DNA of 64,000 bases from Apostichopus japonicus (lineage: Eukaryota > Echinodermata > Holothuroidea > Aspidochirotida > Stichopodidae), in assembly GCF_037975245.1 (NCBI RefSeq), contig NC_092576.1, positions 28,197,611 to 28,261,610 of the forward strand, given 5' to 3'. The position numbers were made by a program, and so were the translations under genes. The notes beneath the pieces are model-generated. The model saw nothing but the letters and a program-made list of their open reading frames with translations. It ran no database searches and was not told the origin of the DNA. Positions 54,338 through 64,000 of the stretch are shown here, piece by piece (position 1 is the stretch's first letter; each line of letters begins with the position of its first letter).

Positions 54338-57300
54338 ACGAACTGGGTTGCTCCAATCGGCAAGAGAAGACCCCCCCCTCCGGAAAAAGGGGCTTACACC
54401 CAGTTTCGAGCTACCACGATGACTGTATTATCTACGTAAATTTGTTATTAAGAACGCATTAACTGCTTTCGTCATTTATTTTATAGTGGGACTGCTAACA
54501 CTTTCAAAACTACACGGTAAGTTAGCAACATTGAACCACGTCTGTGAAATCGCATTATTACAGTGCGTTTGAATGGTCGGATTTTTCTAAGTTATTTGGG
54601 ATCAACGAGATATGACTCCGGCCTAGCAACACTACTTCCTGTCCCATGTCATTTTTATGGACTTATTATAGTTTGGTACTTACCCAAATGGTTTTTATCA
54701 ATGTTAATACACGATAATGCAAGATATTTATTAAGTACATTTACTACGTATGGGTCTCTAGAACTCCTCTTTCTCAGAACAAAAGGTAATACTGGAAATT
54801 ATTAAGACTTCTCATGATTTCTGCTCGTTGACCTATACCAGTGCTTACATATATGTCTCTTTATTGTGTTGTTAAGTATGACGTTAACATTAACTAAAGT
54901 GAAACTAAATTGGTCGGCATCTGAATAGTCGCTAGACTCTATCGTTGTGCACTATTCGTCTCATTGCGACCTGTACCGTAGTGAATAGGTCTTATTGCGC
55001 ATATAAACAACCGTACACATAGTCCATATATAACATATACAGTTCATGCATGTCATCTAGTACAATGTTTACTTCTGGTTGAATTGCTAGCAAAAGCGTT
55101 CGATAAAACTATGAAATATGTTAGTTAATTAGACAAACAATATTCCCTACTTTTTCCTAGGCTAACTCTTAATCATTTAAAACTCCGGTACGTCGGTCAA
55201 TTAAAACTACAATTGCGCCGTTTTAACCGTGTGATCCTATCATTACACTATGATAGACAAAGGAGCTGCTACTAAAATCAGCTAACCAAATTGGCATGCA
55301 ATCCATTTGATGTTAACAATCGTCATGGAATATTTGATTGGTCTGGAATACATTAAGTAGTTAGATAATACTTACCTTTTTGCCAAGATGTGCACACATT
55401 TATAGTTTACCAATTCCGGGTGGTATGAATGGACAACAGTTACGTTAGTGAAGATTCTGTTGAAGCAAAATTCTGCAACTGCCTCAGTAAACGACACTTC
55501 CTCATCATTATAATTAGACTCCGCCCACAAGCTCGTCGGACGAATCGCAAAAGCGTTAAAATGGAGGCGAAAACAAATCCTTTTTGGGCTAATACTAAAT
55601 TATTTTAGTACGCAAACAATAATTTAGTTCCAGTTTAGTCGAAGAGACAGTAATTTAGAGAAATGTGAGAAGTAAGCACATTCTCAATGACCATAAACGC
55701 GATGCATAAAAGCTCATGAACGTACACGTCACCGTGGAAACAATAACGATGGACTTTCCATGTAGTTCACGTTAGACGTGAACCATATTTTAACTTCACT
55801 CTTCCCATGAACATGCAGCTACATGAGAAAGAATGGTTGTTAGAAATGTTCACACATTTGTTAACTCATTTTGTGTAGCAATTCTTCAATTAAAATTAAT
55901 TAATGGTTAAAAAACTGCCTCAACTTCTGGTCATATTCCGTAAGATTAGTTGTTACTATAGGCCAGTATACAAACTGTGCCGTACGATATCTTGTGAAAT
56001 ATGTCGACATATTGGGTATTTCTTCATTTGTTGTTGCAATTAATCGTGTTTCCAGATTCTCGTCAGTATATGCAATATTAGTCGAATCCACGAAATATAA
56101 AGCTTTGAGTGTGTCTCAGTCTCGCTGCCAAAAAGTAAGGCTTCCAGTTACAACTCCACCGGAGCAGATACACAAGCGAACAGAGCAACACGAAAAAAAA
56201 GCGCCGATAAATTCCATATACCAGTTTCAAAAGTTAAAACTGGGAAAACTTTCAGCGTTTCAGTACAATATAACATGACGACAATACATAACGTACGTAT
56301 GTTTTAGTGTGCCTAGTGTCGTGTCGTTGGTTATGCTAAAGAGAACTAAGTCACGCAAAGCCTATTGTGTAACAGTGTTCAACCTCTCTTTTGTAACATG
56401 ATCTTTTTTCCCTGCACATATGGGGTAAATCACGTCTGAAGATACACAATTGTGTACGTACATTAGAAAAAAGAGGCAATTGTGGCTAATAACTTTAGGC
56501 ATATATATATAAAAGAATAGGGAAACTACTTTTCGAGGACATCTGCGTAGCTTATATTGCTATGAGTGTTTGCCTGCAGACGGTGGGAAACCCCTTACAA
56601 AATTATTCCAAACCTGTGAGGTTTTTCTTCCGTTTGATGAATTAGACATGAAGAAACTTAAATTGACGTTTTCTGAAGTGTTTTTGCTACCTCCTACTAC
56701 ACAATTTGTTGGCATTTCGATAATAATAGTATGACAGAGTGTCATATCGTCCAAGTGTTAGTGCTGAAGTGAACAGCTTGATCGAAAGTTTTCCTCAACC
56801 GACTCCGCAAAAGTACGTCACGGGGTGACCTGCAGTCACGTGAGCGCTTATGAATTTTTGCGAAAAGAGCAAAAAAAAAGTGCTAGTTTTTATCAAGTTT
56901 TACCGACTCATATCAGAAAAAAATACAATGTGTCATACATCAATGGAAGGGTACACGTATAAAGTTTCAATGTAACATACATTTTTAAGGATTAGAGAAT
57001 GTCGAAAAACCACCAGCTATGCATTTTAAACATCAAAACATAACTGATGGTCTTTCTTAATCGAGGCCCTCTGTTCCAATTCCAAGATTTAGTTGAGCTT
57101 TCAATGCTAAATAGGTGCTCCGAGGTCGGCTAATGTGCTTCCCTGTCCATCGAAGTCCATACCCCTGTAATGTAGATAGTTTCGACTGGGCATAACTCTG
57201 ACAAAATTGTGAAGATGATTGAAATCAGAGGAAGAAACATTTTTGGTCCGGTTTTGAAAATCCGGATTAGTTCATCTTAGTAACCATGGTTTCTCGAGAT

Positions 57301-57504
57301 TACCTGTAGAAGACTGACTAATATATTTACCGCCGTCTCCAAACCTATCAACAGCTGGGAACCTTCTGCCACAATCTTGTGTTCTTCTCACAGGCTTATA
57401 TCACTGGGGATTTCTTAAGTAGTTTCCCAAAACAATCGATGTAATTTAATACGTTATCAAACATCATAATGCTTCTCTTTCTTATCTTTTACGTATATTT
57501 TTTG

Positions 57505-57665
57505 GTGCCCAGACATGCTGCTTCAATAAGCTGGAAATCAATCTTATGGAATGATTTCACCTCGTCACCAGCCATGTCATATTCATTTATAATGTTGCAT
57601 ATCAATATGAAAATCTCATTTTCCAGCGGAAGTACATCGTGAGGTTGCTTAGTGCCGACTATTGT
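57505..57665 (-). pseudogene. NHL-like exon relic in A3
   Basis: It carries the same single-blade fragment as at 3185-3345 and is nearly identical to it. Confidence 0.7.
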
Positions 57666-57894
57666 TTTTGTTCAGACTGGAGCAGTATGGTCATATTGGA
57701 GCGTCGCGTCGATATTACGACGTACAGTAAGAATTATAAGAAGTTGAAAAGAGAAAGCAAAGACGTCTTCTAGAAACGTAATCCTCTTTGAGCTTTTCTC
57801 CAGCAAAGTATCACATTTCTGAGGAGGGAAACTAATTTAAGAAAAATTGAGCAACGAATGTTTTAGAAGCGGTTCCGCACGCAACCATAAAGGT

Positions 57895-57978
57895 ATTTCA
57901 ACTATACCTTTAATCTGATGACTTGTTTCCTTCTATAAATGTTAGGCCCAGTCATCAGATTAAAGGTATAGTTGAAAT
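57895..57978. repeat. Perfect 28-bp inverted repeat, A3 copy
   Basis: Both arms (57895-57922 and 57951-57978) are unchanged relative to the A1 hairpin. Confidence 0.9.
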
Positions 57979-60900
57979 GGTTTGTGAAAAAAATTACACT
58001 ATACCTCGTGTGTGGCTCTCCATGTTACAGCTTTAACTCAGTTTGGATTCCAATATCATTTAAAAAACCATTTTATGTGCAAAACTCACAACGAAAGTTT
58101 AGACGGTCAGTGCTCCAACCCCACCTCTTAATTGTAGGTTTCACTCTTCTCATGCCGCCAACTTTAACCTCACGATATTTTATTTATTAAGTGTTTCTTC
58201 ATGTTAGAAATATGGAAGTGCTGGTGGTTGTAGCACATGAGTGATCGAATGCCCCTTTCAATCAGCAGCAGTTATCAAACTGGTTCGATGTTGTCCTCTT
58301 GTAACGTAACACTGGTTGTAAATCCATATGTAACATATGCAGAGGGTTGCTCACATTAATTGGTGTTGTGCCCGTATACATTTCAAAATTGGTAAATTAT
58401 GTATGGGACCAAAACTACTCTCAAGAATAGTTTTCATGGCCACGAGTCTACATTCAACACTTTGGAAACTGAAACTCCAATTGGGCAAAATTTCAACCTT
58501 CCTAACCACACTACGTCGGATATGATCATTGAATGTATTGAATTTGTAGGTAACTACCCAATTTATATGGCTTCGTCAGTTTGTACTGTGAATGAAAGAC
58601 AATCGTTAATCAGTATTAACTGAATTCTGTTCTATATATGAGTGTATATTAAATCACATTAGAGGTTTGCAAGTGATGTAACTCGTTGATTACTGTGTGT
58701 GCTGGTTGGTTTGTCTGGGGGAACAATCTGATTATGAGATTTGGAACTTGAAAACTATGAACAGAACAATTAAAAATGAAAATTAACAGGAAAGAGGTGG
58801 AGTTGGAAGTACAATCCCTTATGTTGTAGTGGCCTTTTTAGGCAATGATTGGCTTATCGGTAATGCTTCTTAGAAGACACTCAGGTGTGTGCAGGGTGAT
58901 TGATGGTAGTTGTTAGTAATTTGGCCAAAAGGAGTCAGAATTGGGATGAAAAATGACAACAAGGGAAATCTTCTTTTTCTTCTACGGAAAAACAAAATTC
59001 CTCAAACGTTAGTCTTTTATTACAAAAAAATGGCAAAATCATAATTATACCTTCCTTACATGTCATGCTGACGGTAACACACTGCACTAACCAATCAAAG
59101 CAGCATCAATATCTAATATACATACTAAGGCTAAATCGAAAGGAAGTAATACTCTTTCGAAATGGCATTTGGTAATGTGCAAACACATCATCTAGCATTA
59201 TACTAGACTGACGAAAACAAAGATAAACGATGACTTTTATATCAGCATTTTGGAATTCTAACTTTGAACATGCGAATATTTCACAGTCACGAGAATCTTA
59301 AATCATTGTCAATATTATACTACATCTTTCCTTAACAAAGTACATAGTGATATGTTTACACTTATAGTCATATGTAACTCCCGGGGGACTCCGGACGAGA
59401 CTCTAGTATTACTTCGAAAGGTTAAAACATGGACAGTAATTATTGTATCACATGCTACACTACTACAAGAATCTTATGAACAAGCTAATGTGATGAACGC
59501 GGGCAAATAATGTAGGCAGGGATTGACTTCTTTTATCTCCCACCGCTTGTTCTGGTGGCCAGGTTGTTTATTTCTTTTACCCTCACTCAGCATGTTGTAA
59601 CACAGTAATAAAAGAAAAGGACGACGGAGCAACCTTCATGTGGTTTTTCTGAAAGATATTGAAGGAAGGAAACGAAACATAAAAATACGACTCTCTTAAT
59701 TATGTACCAGACTGACTATACTATCTGGGACCTATTTAGGCTAGTTTCTACACTGAACTAAGCAACCAAAACAAAAATGGATTTGGGAATAACACTGGAC
59801 TTGATCTGACTCAACACATACTAGTCATGTAATCGATTAAGAGACTGCGGCATTTAAATCTTGGTACGTCTGCCTTACAACCTCTCTGTCTATTTCTGGG
59901 CAGCCATTTCACCCATAAAATAATAACACAATTAATCTTGTTAGTCTCAGCTCAACCAGTTCTCCTTAAACAGAACGTGTATAACAAAAGACAGGGTTTT
60001 AAATAAATTAATAACAAAACGTTACACAGAATCAGTCAGGTGACTTGCCTACTACACCCTGTTCTTCAACGATAGCATGAACGCAATCATCTTGTTTGAT
60101 ACAAGCGGGCGCTCTCTCAGAATATAGTAAGATATACGTTTCACACACTATACAGTATACCGCAAAGCACGCTTAGCTTATACAATGAAACACGATACCA
60201 TTGATTGCAACAGTAACAAGGTATATGAGCTTATAATAATATGAGAAAAACAATGGGTTCCTGAGTGCGGTCCTTAAATTCACTCAAAGATCACATGGTT
60301 TCCAAAAGTGATGTCCCCTAAGACAACTTTTTGGCCCACTCTTTCAAATATGCAAGTTATTTTTGGAAAATATACTTAGTTTCTAAGTTGTTAAATTAAA
60401 ATATCTTTCAATGTAAATATGCAAGTTGCATATGTTGGCGTAATAGTTTGTCATTTCTTTTGTCAATCATACGACATTGCTAGGTTATTAAATAGCCAAA
60501 CGATAGTACAATGTAAATATACAAGTATGCATATTGTAGCATGTAGCTTTATCCTGTGTGACAAGTTTCACAGTACGTGCTGTAGCGAATCAGAACACAC
60601 GTTAATATATCTTATCACCTGCTCACTGCTGATCTATTTTATCAGTTAACACATTAGTAACTGTATCGAATACGATAATCGGGTGATGGACCGTATTGCA
60701 CCTGCTCTTCTATTTTGTGACATTTTTGTCTATATGTCACTGTTTAAAGAGTGGTGCCCCAAAGTGGAGTTCACTGGCCCGTGGGAACCGTTGATGGTAC
60801 GCTAAGGGAGTGCGGCTTGGGGGGGGGTGGTGGTAGGGGGGTGCCAAAACTGATAACAGTTCGTCTCTGATAAGAGAATGATTCGAAACGGGCGATAGGG

Positions 60901-61149
60901 CAATAGGTGCGCCTTCACATACAACGGGATCTGCGCTTCGCAGGAGAAAGCCCTGCCACGACTTCACGGGAGAGCCCTGAGTGATAACATACTGTATCAG
61001 AAAAGAGTCTCTTGATTTTTGGGTTTTTTTTCCTGAAGGAAACACTTGGAGGAGATTGATATAGACTCGAATTGGTTATGCCACTATAATTTTTCTTTTA
61101 AAATCCAAAATGATACTGTTTGTAGTCGTCAAGAACACCAAAAGTATAT

Positions 61150-61700
61150 GCAATTATCATTTTAGGTTCGCAAAGATGTGTTTCAGAGATTTCATTGCAC
61201 AATGTGATATACAAATATGGGTCATGCTTTGTATGCGGTAACCCAGCCAAAAACAACAGTTAGGCTCCACATGGGCCTTATGTGGGCATTTTTTGGGCCT
61301 AAAATGGGCTAGCCATTTAGGACCCAGTCATCTTTGGCCATGTTGCTCAACTGGCCAAAGTTGACCTAACCAAACAGGGCCCATACAGAGCCCATATGGG
61401 CCCTAAGTGGGGTAACCAGATGCAACCCACATAAACCCACATTGCAACCAGCTTGAACTGACCAGACGGGCCCATACAGAGCCCATCTAGGGACCACAGA
61501 ACCCATATGGGCCCACAAAGGGCCCATGCGGGATATCCAGAAGTAACTCATATGTGGGCAACTTTTTGGGGCCCAAAAATGGGCTGACCATTTTGAACCC
61601 AGTCAGTTTTGGCCAGGTTGCCCAACTGGCCCGAGATGACCTTACCAAACACGGCCCAAACAGAGCCCATATGGGGTCTAAGAAAGTAACCCATAAGGAA
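61150..61700. mobile_element. Palindrome-rich dispersed element, A3 copy
   Basis: It is the counterpart of 6830-7380, sharing both tandem units and flanks, with only scattered point changes. Confidence 0.6.
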
Positions 61701-62168
61701 TCTACATCTTTAGCAAGCTGGTTAACCAAGTGGGACTAAAGCAGAGCCCTCACAATTTCCATTTGGTACAAATGTGGGTCCGAAGCTAGCTTTAATCGGG
61801 TCCATTCTGGGCACAACATGGGACTTCAAGCAGCTCAAAACCATTTTTAAAAATGTGTGAAAATTTTGGTTTTGTCTATAGTAATTGCTAAGGTCAAAAT
61901 TGATCAATTGCAAAAATTGATCGCTAAGGTTTGAGCGACTTGTATATATACTTGCTGTAGGAAACTCAAGGAGTATAACTCAAATACACTATAACACAGA
62001 AGAAAATCAGTTTTTGTTTAAACCTTTTGTATTCATAAGAAGCAGTACAAACACTTTACACTTTACAACATTGAAGGCCCTCCTTTGTCAGTGTTGGAAC
62101 AAAACTTTTCAACCATTTTCTACAACAGTGCCAAAAAAAGTTTTGTGGCTCTTGGTTTTCTTTTTTTG

Positions 62169-62207
62169 GAACTGGCAACAGGGCTCTCCGAGCCCTGTTG
62201 CCAGTTC
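62169..62207. repeat. Perfect 18-bp stem with 3-nt loop, A3 copy
   Basis: It is identical to the hairpin at 7918-7956, although the sequence just upstream has lost about 60 bp relative to A1. Confidence 0.9.
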
Positions 62208-64000
62208 TGTCTCTTTATCCAAGAAACCACTTTGAGCCGCACTTCTCTATCTCCTGCTTATTTGAACTGGCAGTCTCTGCGTTTCTCTTGATTGCATCTG
62301 ATAAATAAAATAAACATATATATATAAATATAATATCAAATCAAATCAAGAACCCATACTGTAAAAGGATAGTCCGTACTTTCTTCATCGAGAGTGATAA
62401 GGAATGTAATTCAAATCTTGATAAGGGTATGCATGAAATGTACTAAATGAATGTGAAAATGAGATATAAAAAATATCAAAGTCTTCGAAAGTATAGCTGA
62501 AAATTATTTGAATGGTTGGGAATATTTTGGAAATCAATATAAGATTCACACTCATTTTTTCAAAACAAATGTTTTGAATTTGAGTCAGTTGCACTCCCAT
62601 TTTAAACTAATGGTCAATCTTAGTATTGCCTGTTTAGCAATTTTGCTTGCAGGTTTGCATCGGCAGCGGCACACATAAGCCATGTGGATTTGAATCAAGA
62701 AGAAGAAATGCGAATTTGGAGTTTCTTTTATATAACATACTCTAAATTAATTTATAGCTCTAAGGCATGAATATTGTTTTTCCCGGTCAAAGTCTACAAC
62801 AACGCTTCCAACGTGGCTGCATACATGAATTTTCCAAATTTTATTGGTATCTCTGATCACAGTGGATTCGGTCTGGCTTGTCCTACGTGCTACATTATCG
62901 TCATGAGAAGGGTCAACCGGACAGGCTTATCGTCCCCGGCTCTAAAAAGTAATGAAATATACTTTTATTTAGTGGAGCTGATTCCTCTCAAATTGACCTT
63001 CATGACATATCCAAATGTATTTCAGGTCTGTGGAGAACAAGTTACATTGGTATTCACTGTCAATCTAGTGCAACAACAGAAGACAATTTGCACAAATCTG
63101 ACTCATCGGGATTTGTTAACCACATTGCTTTTGTAGCAATGCATGCACAATAGCCTAAAAGAATTCCTTCTGAAATATCTATTCACTGTTCAACCCCAAA
63201 ACAATTCCACTCCAGTTAACGGTTGTGCATCTACGTTGTTACAATTTTAGTTAGAGTTGTAGGGAGGAAAGCACATTGCATATAAAAAAAATCACATTTT
63301 CGCTTTGCAAATAAAAACAATGACAAATTACCATACTGTCTATAATTGGTTGGAAGCACTGGCTCCTCTGGTTACTATAGTAGATATCCCATGGAAGATT
63401 GAGGAATATGTCTTTCTGCTGTTTTCTCATTTAACTCCATTGACACTTCCCACACAGATCCAAAGTATTTATCTGTGATTGCAGTAGCCATTATTAAGGA
63501 GAGATAACGTACGGAAAGTGGAGCTGAGGATGACAGTGATGCTGTGCCAAGTAAAAATTACATTATTTAAATTAATTATTATTAAATTTGTTTTTGTTTA
63601 AATTAAGAGAATTTTAACAATGTAGTCAAACTTTTTATATGTCAATTAGGTATTTGGCGCCATACAATATTGTACCTTGTTCTGCACATGTAACATCATG
63701 ATTGATACTGTTTTCGCCTGAAAATAGTGTTTACATCAAGTACAAACTTTGGCCCTGGGTACTGAAACAGTCTGGGTCATCATAACATTAGTATTTAAGA
63801 ACCATCGTGTAACCATGCATGAACCGATTCCAATCTAAAGCATATGATTATTCGTTGAATGAAACTGTAAAAGTACCGGTAACAGCTAGTTCCTTTAGTA
63901 CACCGCAGAAAGACGTTTGTGTTGCTACAGGGATACCACAGGGATATGATGCGCAGTACTTGGACCTGTATAATATATGTTATAATGTCATCCCAAAGTC

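Larger units (their letters stand above)
54338..64000. repeat. Large duplicated segment, copy A3
   Basis: It is the near-identical partner of A1, running to the window end. The last 100 bp or so repeat the beginning of fucosyltransferase unit copy 1 (GTTGCTACAGGGAT motif), implying that the fucosyltransferase cluster may recur beyond the window. Confidence 0.95.

Noticed and set aside
60737-61045. 102-codon minus-strand frame in A3
   Set aside because: The nearly identical A1 sequence lacks it because homopolymer lengths differ, and no motif is present.

Overview
This window is nuclear DNA of an invertebrate animal. It is AT-rich, intron-bearing and dense in repeats, with no bacterial-style operons. 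The recognisable genes are GT10-family alpha-1,3-fucosyltransferases and beta-propeller (NHL-like) proteins of the kind found at the C-terminus of TRIM2/3/71-type proteins. Many lineage-expanded copies of these families, a CR1/L2/Rex1-type LINE and tRNA-derived SINE relics suggest a marine deuterostome. An echinoderm, perhaps a sea cucumber, fits best, but that is inference and no marker here proves it.

Layout. (1) Positions 1-9790 are a non-coding segment, A1, that recurs almost unchanged at 54338-64000 (A3). A diverged, shorter copy (A2) lies at 42268-45257. Each A copy carries a broken piece of an NHL-like exon. (2) Positions 9640-26190 hold three tandem fucosyltransferase units. Copy 1 is an internally deleted relic (12258-12661). 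Copy 2 is an intact single-exon gene (19285-20652). Copy 3 is full length but has one nonsense codon and one frameshift (24766-26138). Copies 1 and 2 are separated by two arrays of short palindromic ATATGGCC-type repeats (12990-14110 and 15600-16030) around 1.5 kb of unique DNA. (3) Positions 26190-30530 are mostly featureless unique sequence, with one candidate terminal exon converging on the fucosyltransferase array. (4) Positions 30535-54337 are two tandem copies (B1-C1-A2 and B2-C2-A3) of a unit of about 11 kb carrying an NHL-like gene on the minus strand. The B2 gene is open across its recognised exons, while the B1 copy is decayed. A truncated LINE with a 908-bp perfect (ATCT)n tail interrupts copy 1. 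A 636-bp MITE-like element interrupts copy 2.

How it fits together. The locus is a nested duplication. An 11-kb tandem duplication of the NHL unit and a triplication of the fucosyltransferase unit both sit inside a period of about 54.3 kb bounded by A1 and A3. The second period starts again with the same fucosyltransferase-side flank where the window ends. This is either a young 54-kb tandem duplication or two haplotypes joined head to tail by the assembler. The sequence alone cannot decide. Of the gene copies seen, only one fucosyltransferase and one NHL-like gene look usable.
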